Positions 1 to 7,088 of a DNA stretch of 64,000 nucleotides are shown here, piece after piece. The notes beneath the pieces were generated by a model, which saw only the letters and a list, made by a program, of their open reading frames with translations, was not told the origin of the DNA and searched no databases. The stretch covers positions 806,001-870,000 of the forward strand of contig NZ_JASZYK010000001.1 of assembly GCF_030317035.1 (NCBI RefSeq), read 5' to 3'. The translations under genes were made by a program, and so were the position numbers. How positions within the stretch are numbered: the stretch's first letter is position 1; each line of letters starts with the position of its first letter. Origin of the DNA: Variovorax sp. J22G73 (GTDB taxonomy: Bacteria > Pseudomonadota > Gammaproteobacteria > Burkholderiales > Burkholderiaceae_C).

Positions 1-828
1 ACGGCCGTGTTCCTCGCGCTGAAGCTGCAGCGCCCGCTGCTGCTCGAAGGCGAACCCGGCGTGGGCAAGACGGAGCTGGCCAAGGCGCTGTCGAAGGCGC
101 TGAACCGCGAGCTGCTGCGCCTGCAGTGCTACGACGGGCTGGAGCAGCGCGAGGCGCTGTATGAATGGAACTACGCCGCGCAGCTGCTGCACATGCGCGC
201 GGCCGAAGCCAGCGGCGCGGCGCGCGACGTGGAAGCCGAGGTCTACCAGCCGCACTACCTCATCCGCCGCCCGCTGCTGCAGGCGCTGCAGACACCGGCG
301 CCCGGCGCGGTGCTGCTCATCGACGAGGTGGACCGCGCCGACGAGCCCTTCGAGGCCTTCCTGCTCGAGTACCTGGGCGAGTACCAGGTGAGCATTCCCG
401 AACTGGGCACGGTGCGCGCCGTGGTGCCGCCCGTGACCATCCTCACCAGCAACCGCACGCGCGAACTCAACGACGCGGTGAAACGCCGCTGCCTGTACCA
501 CTGGCTCGACTACCCCGAGCGCGAGCGCGAGCTGGCCATCGTGCGCGCCCAGGTGCCGCAGGCGGGCGAGGCGCTGTCGGCGCAGGTGTCGGCCTTCGTG
601 GCGCGGCTGCGCGAGGCGCCTTTCGTCAACGCCTTCCAGCGCGCGCCCGGCATCGCCGAAAGCGTGGAGTGGGCAAGGGCGCTGATTGCGCTGGACACGG
701 TCGAGCTCGATCCCGAAGTGGTGGTCGACACTGCCGGCATCCTGTTCAAGCAGCGCGACGACGTGGCCGCGCTCACGCGCGAGCTGGCGTCGGACCTGCT
801 CAAGCCCGAGGAGCCGGCGGCGCACTGA
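1..828 (+). CDS. MoxR/CoxD-type AAA+ ATPase (5' end cut by window)
   Basis: The reading frame is open from the first base, so the gene probably begins upstream of the window; 275 codons are visible. A Walker A motif GEPGVGKT lies at visible residues 17-24 and a Walker B LLIDEVDRAD around residues 103-112, followed by a sensor-like stretch LTSNRTREL. MoxR ATPases act as metal-insertion or maturation chaperones together with VWA proteins. The next three genes (VWA, CoxG, XdhC-like) match the coxD-coxE-coxG-coxF accessory set of molybdenum CO dehydrogenases, so a CoxD-like role is likely. The structural coxMSL genes would have to lie to the left, outside view, so the substrate enzyme is inferred. 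Confidence 0.9.
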   Translation, partial: TAVFLALKLQRPLLLEGEPGVGKTELAKALSKALNRELLRLQCYDGLEQREALYEWNYAAQLLHMRAAEASGAARDVEAEVYQPHYLIRRPLLQALQTPAPGAVLLIDEVDRADEPFEAFLLEYLGEYQVSIPELGTVRAVVPPVTILTSNRTRELNDAVKRRCLYHWLDYPERERELAIVRAQVPQAGEALSAQVSAFVARLREAPFVNAFQRAPGIAESVEWARALIALDTVELDPEVVVDTAGILFKQRDDVAALTRELASDLLKPEEPAAH

Positions 829-845
829 GCGCGCCGGGCACGCGC

Positions 846-2114
846 ATGGCAGAGGCAGCCCGCACCGGCGGTGATCCAGGTTCCCAGGGCATTCCGCAGC
901 TGGGCGATGTGCGCAGCGGCAAGCTCGCCGGCAACATCACCGCCTTCGGCCGCGCGCTGCGCCGCGCGGGCGTTCGCACCGACGCCATGCGCATCGCGCT
1001 GGCGGCCGAGGCGGCCACGCTGGTCGGCGTGGAAGACAAGCGCGACCTGGGCGCCGCCATGGAGGCCGTGATGGTCAGCCGCGAGCAGGACCGCATGGTG
1101 TTCCGCGAACTGTTCGACGCCTGGTTCAAGGACCCGGAGCTGGCCAACAAGCTGCTCGCGCAGATGCTGCCCAGCGCCGAAGGCAAGGCCGAGCCGTCGA
1201 AGCGCCGGCCGCGCGTGCGCGAGGCGCTCACCGCGCCCCGCAATGCCGCGAAGCCCGCCGAGCCTGCCAAGCCCGACCGCGAGATCGAGTTCGACGCGGC
1301 CATGACCGCCAGCGACCGCCAGCGCCTGCAGCACGCCGACTTCAACGCGCTGGGCGCTTCCGAATACCGGCTGGTGGAGCGGCTGGCGCGCGACATCCGC
1401 CTGCCTGTGCCCGAGCTGCCGTCGCGCCGCCTGCGCTTGGCGGGCGAGGCCGGCCGGCAGCATGCGCGCATGCACTGGCCCGGCGTGCTGCAGGAGGCGG
1501 CGCGCACCGGCGGCGAAATCTTGCGGCTGCCCCGGCTCACGCGGCGCCCGCAGCCCTTGCCGCTGCTGGTGCTGGTCGACGTCTCGGGCTCCATGGAGCG
1601 CTACGCGCGGCTGCTGCTGGCCTTTCTGCATGCGGCCACGCGGCGGGCGGGGCGGCGCGACGTGTTCGCTTTCGGCACCCGCCTGACCGACCTGACGCCC
1701 GCGTTCCGGCTGGCCGACACCGACGACATGCTGGTCGCGGCCAGCCTGGCCATCGACGATTTCGCGGGCGGCACCCGGCTGGGCGATTCGCTGGGCGAAC
1801 TGCGCCGCGCCCACGCCCGCCGCCTGACCGGCCGGCGCACGCTGGTGCTGGTGATCAGCGACGGGCTGGACACCGGCGAACCCGCGGTGCTCGAGCAGGA
1901 GCTGCTGTGGCTGAAGCGCCATTCGCGCCGGTTGCTGTGGCTCAACCCGCTGCTGCGCTTCGACGGCTACGCCCCTCTGGCCCGTGGGGCCGGCGTGCTG
2001 CACCGGCATGCGGACGCGATGCTCGCGGTTCACAATCTCAGCGCACTCGCGCAGCTGGCTTCGAGCCTGGCCGCCCTGATGAGGTCGGGGCAGAACGCGC
2101 ACTCCGGCCGCTAG
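846..2114 (+). CDS. CoxE-like VWA domain protein
   Basis: 422-residue protein. The C-terminal half carries a von Willebrand A domain with the MIDAS motif DVSGS (D245, S247, S249) and a later GGTRLGDSL segment. The N-terminal half is charged and linker-like. This is the architecture of CoxE proteins, which work with a CoxD ATPase to mature the Mo/Cu centre of CO dehydrogenase; cytoplasmic, no signal peptide. I chose the ATG at 846, 17 bases after the ATPase stop, because the frame upstream overlaps the ATPase gene and reads as low-complexity Arg/Ala sequence. Whether the target is a CO dehydrogenase or another molybdenum hydroxylase cannot be told here. Confidence 0.85.
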   Translation: MAEAARTGGDPGSQGIPQLGDVRSGKLAGNITAFGRALRRAGVRTDAMRIALAAEAATLVGVEDKRDLGAAMEAVMVSREQDRMVFRELFDAWFKDPELANKLLAQMLPSAEGKAEPSKRRPRVREALTAPRNAAKPAEPAKPDREIEFDAAMTASDRQRLQHADFNALGASEYRLVERLARDIRLPVPELPSRRLRLAGEAGRQHARMHWPGVLQEAARTGGEILRLPRLTRRPQPLPLLVLVDVSGSMERYARLLLAFLHAATRRAGRRDVFAFGTRLTDLTPAFRLADTDDMLVAASLAIDDFAGGTRLGDSLGELRRAHARRLTGRRTLVLVISDGLDTGEPAVLEQELLWLKRHSRRLLWLNPLLRFDGYAPLARGAGVLHRHADAMLAVHNLSALAQLASSLAALMRSGQNAHSGR

Positions 2115-2145
2115 CGCGGAACACGACAAGAAAAGGACACCCACC

Positions 2146-2838
2146 ATGGAAATGCTCGGAAACCGCCGCCTCGGCGTCACCCAACAACAGGCCTGGGAAG
2201 CGCTCAACGACCCCGAGACGCTGAAGAAATGCATTCCCGGCTGCGACAAGTTCGAGCTGACGGGCGACAACACCTACAGCGTGGCGCTGGCGCTGAAGAT
2301 CGGCCCCGTGTCGGCCAAGTTCAGCGGCAAGGTGATGCTGTCGGACATCGTGGCGCCCGACGGCTACAAGCTGACCTTCGAGGGGCAGGGCGGCGTGGCG
2401 GGCTTTGCGAAGGGCTCGTCCAGCGTGTCGCTCAAGCCGCTGGCGGCCGGGGCGGCCGGGGCGGTGGAGGGCGAAGCGCCGGTCGATGCCGCGCTGGCGC
2501 ACGAGGCCACGGCCGCAACGCCGGCCGCGGGCTGCGAGCTCGACTACACCGTGCAGGCCCAGGTCGGCGGCAAGATCGCCCAGCTGGGCCAGCGCCTGAT
2601 CGACGGTGCCGCCAAGTCCACCGCCGACGACTTCTTCAAGCGCTTCGACGCCGAGATGCAAAGCCGCTACGGCCCGCCGCCGGCGGCAGTGGCCGAGGAC
2701 GCGGAAGCCCCGGCGGAGAAGGCCGGCATGATGTCCGGGCTGATGAAGAAGATCGGGCTGGGCAAGAAGGACGAACCCGCCGCTCCAGGCACGCCGGGCA
2801 CAGCGGGCACATCGGGCACGTCTGGCGAAGCCGGCTGA
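2146..2838 (+). CDS. coxG: CoxG family SRPBCC-fold protein
   Basis: 230 residues. The start MEMLGNRRLGVTQQQAWEAL and the CIPGC segment near residue 30 are typical of CoxG (carbon monoxide dehydrogenase subunit G), an SRPBCC/START-like fold thought to help membrane recruitment or maturation of the Mo enzyme. A variable linker separates the domain from a C-terminal tail rich in Lys, followed by a short Gly-Thr-Pro repeat (about residues 216-230). The Shine-Dalgarno AAAAGGA lies upstream of the ATG. It follows the VWA gene by 31 bases in the same direction. Identification of the family is firm; the exact biochemical role is not established for the family. Confidence 0.88.
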   Translation: MEMLGNRRLGVTQQQAWEALNDPETLKKCIPGCDKFELTGDNTYSVALALKIGPVSAKFSGKVMLSDIVAPDGYKLTFEGQGGVAGFAKGSSSVSLKPLAAGAAGAVEGEAPVDAALAHEATAATPAAGCELDYTVQAQVGGKIAQLGQRLIDGAAKSTADDFFKRFDAEMQSRYGPPPAAVAEDAEAPAEKAGMMSGLMKKIGLGKKDEPAAPGTPGTAGTSGTSGEAG

Positions 2839-2853
2839 GGACGCACCCGCCCC

Positions 2854-3876
2854 ATGGAAAACCTCGACGTCATGGTGCTGCGCACGCTGCGCGACTGGCG
2901 GCGTGCCGGCAAGCGCGCGCTGCTGACCACCGTGGTGCGCACCTGGGGCTCGTCGCCCCGGCCCGTGGGCTCGATCATGGCCCTGGCCGAAGACGGCGCC
3001 GTGGTCGGCTCGGTGTCGGGTGGCTGCATCGAAGACGACCTCATCGCCCGCTACAGCCATGCCCACGGCAAGGGCGAAGACGTGCCGCTGGGCGCGCCGC
3101 CCGCGCTCGTGAAGTACGGCATCACCGCCGACGAGGCGCACCGCTTCGGCCTGCCGTGCGGCGGCACGCTGGAGCTGCTGCTCGAGTACGCGCCCGACGC
3201 CGATTCGCTCGACCTGCTGGTCGCGCAGCTGGAGCAGGGCAAGCTCATGAAGCGCACCGTGACGCTGGCCACCGGCGCGGTGCGGCTCGCCGAGGCGCGC
3301 GCGCCCGACGAGCTCACGGTGAACGACACCGAGCTCACCAACACCTTCGGCCCCGAGTACCGCATGCTGCTCATCGGTGCCGGCCAGCTCGCCGAATACC
3401 TCGCCACCATGGCCAAGTTCAGCGGCTTCGCCGTGACCTTGTGCGACCCGCGCGCCGAGTACCGCACCGCGTGGTCGCTGCCCGGCGTGCACATCACCAC
3501 CGAGATGCCCGACGACGCCGTGCTCGCCTTTCGGCCCGACCGCCGCAGCTGCGTGGTGGCGCTCACACACGACCCCAAGCTGGACGACCTGGCCCTGCTG
3601 GAGGCGCTGCAGAGCGAGGCCTTCTACGTGGGCGCCATCGGCTCGCGCCGCAATGCCGACGCGCGGCGCGACCGCATGATCGAGCACTTCGAGCAGACCG
3701 ACGAATCGCTCGCGCGCCTGCGCGGGCCCATCGGCATCTACATCGGCAGCAAGACGCCACCGGAGATCGCGGTGAGCGTGATGGCGGAGATCCTGGCGGT
3801 GAAGAACGCGGTCACGCTGCCCCGCGAGGTGGAGGTGGCGCGCGCGAAGGAAATGCAGCAGCTGCAGCCGAGCTGA
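2854..3876 (+). CDS. XdhC/CoxI family molybdenum hydroxylase maturation protein (CoxF-like)
   Basis: 340 residues. The N-terminal XdhC domain contains GSVSGGCIEDDL near residues 52-63, with the conserved Cys proposed to bind molybdenum cofactor. The C-terminal Rossmann domain begins with LLIGAGQLAEYL near residue 172. XdhC proteins bind and sulfurate Moco and load it into xanthine dehydrogenase or CO dehydrogenase type enzymes. The gene starts 15 bases after coxG and is the last of the accessory cluster. It ends 39 bases from the convergent Mrp operon; I see no clear terminator in that gap. Confidence 0.88.
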   Translation: MENLDVMVLRTLRDWRRAGKRALLTTVVRTWGSSPRPVGSIMALAEDGAVVGSVSGGCIEDDLIARYSHAHGKGEDVPLGAPPALVKYGITADEAHRFGLPCGGTLELLLEYAPDADSLDLLVAQLEQGKLMKRTVTLATGAVRLAEARAPDELTVNDTELTNTFGPEYRMLLIGAGQLAEYLATMAKFSGFAVTLCDPRAEYRTAWSLPGVHITTEMPDDAVLAFRPDRRSCVVALTHDPKLDDLALLEALQSEAFYVGAIGSRRNADARRDRMIEHFEQTDESLARLRGPIGIYIGSKTPPEIAVSVMAEILAVKNAVTLPREVEVARAKEMQQLQPS

Positions 3877-3915
3877 GCGCCCAGCCGGTCAAGCCAGGTG
3901 CAACTGGTCAGCCGG

Positions 3916-4272
3916 TCAGCCCGACTTGGCCTGCGGCGGCACGTCGCCGCCCTTTTGCCGCTCGCGGAACAGCGCCGCGCGCATCAGGAAGATGGTGGTG
4001 ATGGGCGCGGTCAGCGCAATGAACAGCACGATCAGCACCGCGTGCAGGAACAGGCTGAAGCCCTGCACCGAGAAATAGACGATGGTGGCAATCGTCATGC
4101 ACCACACGCCCACCGTCGCGCCCAGCGTGGGCGCATGGATGCGGCGGAAGAAGGTGGGCAGGCGCACCAGCCCGAACGAGCCGATGGCGGCAAAGGCCGC
4201 GCCCAGCACCGCGAACACGGCGGTGATGATCTCGGCCCACAGCGGCAGCGGGCCCACGATGAAATCGTTCAT
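3916..4272 (-). CDS. mnhG: Mrp-type Na+/H+ antiporter subunit G
   Basis: 118 residues with three hydrophobic segments and the conserved GSFGLVRLPTFFRRIHAPT region typical of MnhG/PhaG. It is the last gene of the antiporter operon. The ATG at 4272 overlaps the end of mnhF by 4 bases, which fits translational coupling and fixes the start. Mrp complexes need all subunits for sodium (or potassium) efflux in exchange for protons at the inner membrane. The tail QKGGDVPPQAKSG is hydrophilic and probably cytoplasmic. Confidence 0.92.
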   Translation of the reverse strand: MNDFIVGPLPLWAEIITAVFAVLGAAFAAIGSFGLVRLPTFFRRIHAPTLGATVGVWCMTIATIVYFSVQGFSLFLHAVLIVLFIALTAPITTIFLMRAALFRERQKGGDVPPQAKSG

Positions 4273-4547
4273 TCGATGACCTCCCCGCGCAGCAGGAACT
4301 TGGCGATGGCCGTCGACCCCACGAAGCCGAACAGCGCGATCAGCAGCGCCGCCTCGAAGTACACGTTGCTCGCGTAGATGATGCCCAGCACCAGCATCAT
4401 CAGCATGCCGTTGATGTAGAGGCAGTCCAGCGCCATCACGCGGTCTTGCGCCGTGGGGCCGACCAGCAGGCGCGACAGCGCGCACAGCATGGCCACGGCC
4501 AGCAGGAACAGCGCGAACTTCAAGGCCCAGAAAAGAACGGGTGTCAT
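4269..4547 (-). CDS. mnhF: Mrp-type Na+/H+ antiporter subunit F
   Basis: 92 residues, three transmembrane segments, with the family motif GPTAQDRVMALD after the first helix. It is a small membrane subunit of the Mrp antiporter, needed for assembly and activity of the complex. The ATG at 4547 overlaps the stop of mnhE by 4 bases, and its own stop overlaps mnhG, so the three genes are translationally coupled. Length matches the family. Confidence 0.92.
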   Translation of the reverse strand: MTPVLFWALKFALFLLAVAMLCALSRLLVGPTAQDRVMALDCLYINGMLMMLVLGIIYASNVYFEAALLIALFGFVGSTAIAKFLLRGEVIE

Positions 4548-5035
4548 GACTCGAAGATCTCCATCAGGGGGCGTTCGTAGCGCTGCTTGATGAGCGCGAC
4601 GAAGGCCGCTTCGTCGCCCAGGTCGAACACGTGGATCAGCAGGGTGCTGCGGTCGAACGACACCTCGCCCCAGGCGGTGCCGGGCGTGAGGCACATGATC
4701 ATCGCGAGCACGGCCAGGCCGTTGGGGTCGCGCATGTCCAGCGGAATCTGCACGAAGCGCGCGTGGATGTCCGTGGTGCGGCGCGTGAGCAGCAGCCGGG
4801 CCACGTCGTACGCCGACTTGAGCATGTCGTAGGTGACCACGAACGACAGCCGCAGCGCCACGCCGGGCCGGCGCATGCGCACGGCCGCGGGGCGCAGCCC
4901 CTTGGTGATGAGCGGCACGGCAATGGCCAGCACCACGGCCGACAGCAGCGTGGCGGCCTCCAGCGACTGTTCGAGCAGGATCCAGACGACGAACAGCGCG
5001 AAGGACAGCGGTGGCGAAGGAATCAGGCGCTTCAT
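4544..5035 (-). CDS. mnhE: Mrp-type Na+/H+ antiporter subunit E
   Basis: 163 residues. Two N-terminal hydrophobic helices are followed by a cytoplasmic domain with MCLTPGTAWGEV, the signature region of MnhE/PhaE. The ATG at 5035 overlaps the end of mnhD by 4 bases. It is part of the membrane Mrp complex; MnhE is structural rather than a transporter on its own. Confidence 0.92.
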   Translation of the reverse strand: MKRLIPSPPLSFALFVVWILLEQSLEAATLLSAVVLAIAVPLITKGLRPAAVRMRRPGVALRLSFVVTYDMLKSAYDVARLLLTRRTTDIHARFVQIPLDMRDPNGLAVLAMIMCLTPGTAWGEVSFDRSTLLIHVFDLGDEAAFVALIKQRYERPLMEIFES

Positions 5036-6741
5036 GGGGCCGGGGCTTCCTTCGTGGCAGGCTTCGGGGGATTGGGAATCTGCCTTGCCCCCAACACCGC
5101 GTCGCGGTAGGCCGTGGGCGTCTTCAGGCCCTCGGCCGTGGCCTTGGCGTGCTGCATGACGGGCTCGGCCCACACCGTGAGCGCCACGCAGGCGGCCAGC
5201 AGGGCGGCCACCGGCAACACCTCGAGCGCGGGCAGCGAAGGCATGGTGGCGTGCGGCTGCGTCCAGAAGTGGCGAATGCCGGTGCGGCTCAGCGCAATGA
5301 GCGACAGGAAGCCCGAGACGATCAGCAGCGCCAGGAAGGCCCAGCCCGCGCCGCCCACCGCCGTCGTGCCCAGCAGCCCCGAGAGCATCGCGAACTTGCC
5401 CACGAAGCCCGACAGCGGCGGCAGGCCCGCGAGCAGCAGCGTGCAGCCCATGAAGCTCAGCCCCAGGAAGGCCACGCCCGCGGGAATCGCGCGGCCGTAG
5501 AGCGCCTGGGCGTCGTCGTCGAGGTTCACGTCGGACAGCACGCGCAGGTCTTCGGTGAGGTAGGGCGCATTGCCCGCGGCCTCGTGCGGCGCCACGCTCA
5601 TGCCCGCGTTGCGCCAGCGCTCGATCATGTCGATCAGCAGGAAGAACGCGCTCACCGCGAGCGTGGAGCTCAGCAGGTAATACAGGGCGCCCGCCCACAC
5701 GGCGGGCTGGCCGAGCCCGACCGCCGCGAGCAGCGTGCCGGCGGACACCAGCACGCTGAAGCCCGCCAGGTTCGACAGCCGCTGCGTGCCCACGATGCCG
5801 ATGGCCCCCACGAACAGCGTGGCCAGCCCGATGCCCTCCAGCGCGTACTGCCCGAAGGCGGCCGAGGCGCCGGTGTCGGGCGCGAACAGCACCGTCCACA
5901 GCCGCAGGATGGTGTAGATGCCCAGCTTGGTCAGCAGCGCGAACACGGCCCCCACCGGCGACACCGCGGCGCTGTACGCCGGCACCAGCCAGAAGTTGAG
6001 CGGCCACGCCCCCGCCTTGGCGAAGAAGGCCGTGGCAAGAATGGCCGCCGCCGCATGCACCAGCCCGCGGTCGCCCGGCGCGAGCTCGGCGATGCGAACG
6101 CCCAGGTCGGCCATGTTCAGCGTGCCGGTCACGCCGTACAAAATGGCCGCGCCGATGAGGAACAGCGACGAGGCCGCCAGGTTGATCGCGATGTAGTGCA
6201 GCCCCGCCTGCACGCGCAGCCGGCCCGAGCCGTGCAGCAGCAGGCCGTAGGAGGCCGCGAGCATCACCTCGAAGAACACGAACAGGTTGAACAGGTCGCC
6301 GGTGAGGAAGGCGCCGTTCAGCCCCATGAGCTGCAACTGCAGCAGCGGGTGGAAGTGCACGCCCGCGCGGTCCCAGCGCGAAGTGGAATAGATCGACGCG
6401 GCGAAGGCGACGACGCCGGTAAGCGCGACCATCATGGTGGAGAGCCGGTCGGCCACCAGCACGATGCCGAAGGGCGCGCGCCAGTTGCCCGGCAGGTACA
6501 CGCCGATGGAGCCGGGGCCGCCGCCGGTGTCGGCCGCGTTCACCCAGCGCAGCAGCGCCAGCGCGGCCAGCAGGCCGACCAGGCCCGAGACCACGCTCAG
6601 CGCCGACTTGGTACGCCGGCGGTTCTCGCCCAGCAGCAGCATGAGCGCGGCCGTGAGCATGGGCACGAGGATGGGCACCGCCACCAGGTGCGGCATGCTG
6701 AACTCGAGCAGCTCGTCGAGCAGGTGCGAGATTTCGTTCAC
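5032..6741 (-). CDS. mnhD: Mrp-type Na+/H+ antiporter subunit D (proton-translocating)
   Basis: 569 residues with about 14 hydrophobic helices, homologous to NuoN/NuoM/NuoL proton channels of complex I. The segment FFAKAGAWPLNFWL around the middle holds the conserved Lys of the proton path. The start is GTG at 6741, whose bases overlap the mnhC stop (GTGA), and this coupling is why I prefer it to the internal ATG 15 codons later. MnhD and MnhA are the two antiporter-like subunits that carry out cation/proton exchange. Confidence 0.92.
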   Translation of the reverse strand: MNEISHLLDELLEFSMPHLVAVPILVPMLTAALMLLLGENRRRTKSALSVVSGLVGLLAALALLRWVNAADTGGGPGSIGVYLPGNWRAPFGIVLVADRLSTMMVALTGVVAFAASIYSTSRWDRAGVHFHPLLQLQLMGLNGAFLTGDLFNLFVFFEVMLAASYGLLLHGSGRLRVQAGLHYIAINLAASSLFLIGAAILYGVTGTLNMADLGVRIAELAPGDRGLVHAAAAILATAFFAKAGAWPLNFWLVPAYSAAVSPVGAVFALLTKLGIYTILRLWTVLFAPDTGASAAFGQYALEGIGLATLFVGAIGIVGTQRLSNLAGFSVLVSAGTLLAAVGLGQPAVWAGALYYLLSSTLAVSAFFLLIDMIERWRNAGMSVAPHEAAGNAPYLTEDLRVLSDVNLDDDAQALYGRAIPAGVAFLGLSFMGCTLLLAGLPPLSGFVGKFAMLSGLLGTTAVGGAGWAFLALLIVSGFLSLIALSRTGIRHFWTQPHATMPSLPALEVLPVAALLAACVALTVWAEPVMQHAKATAEGLKTPTAYRDAVLGARQIPNPPKPATKEAPAP

Positions 6742-7088
6742 TCCGCCTCCTGCCGTTCTTCACCGTCCACATGGTCGGTGCCGGTGAGGCCGCGCGAGGC
6801 AAGCATCACCACCAGGAACAGCGCCGTCATGGCGAAGCCGATGACGATGGCGGTGAGCACCAGCGCCTGCGGCATCGGGTCGGCCGTGTTGGCCAGCGTG
6901 GCCTCGAAGCCCTTGATGAGCACCGGCTCGCTGTCGACCTTGAGCCGGCCCATACTGAAGATGAAGAGGTTGACCGCGTAGGAGATGAGCGTCAGGCCCA
7001 TGATGACCTGGAAGGTGCGCGGGCGAAGCAGCATGTACACGCCCGAGCCGGTGAGCACGCCGATGGCGAGCGCGAGCACGATTTCCAT
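6738..7088 (-). CDS. mnhC: Mrp-type Na+/H+ antiporter subunit C
   Basis: 116 residues, three transmembrane helices, homologous to NuoK. The central helix carries GLTLISYAVNLFIFSMG, the family signature, and the C-terminal helix PMPQALVLTAIVIGFAMTAL is also highly typical. The start ATG overlaps the stop of mnhA by one base, and the stop overlaps the GTG start of mnhD. Confidence 0.93.
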   Translation of the reverse strand: MEIVLALAIGVLTGSGVYMLLRPRTFQVIMGLTLISYAVNLFIFSMGRLKVDSEPVLIKGFEATLANTADPMPQALVLTAIVIGFAMTALFLVVMLASRGLTGTDHVDGEERQEAE

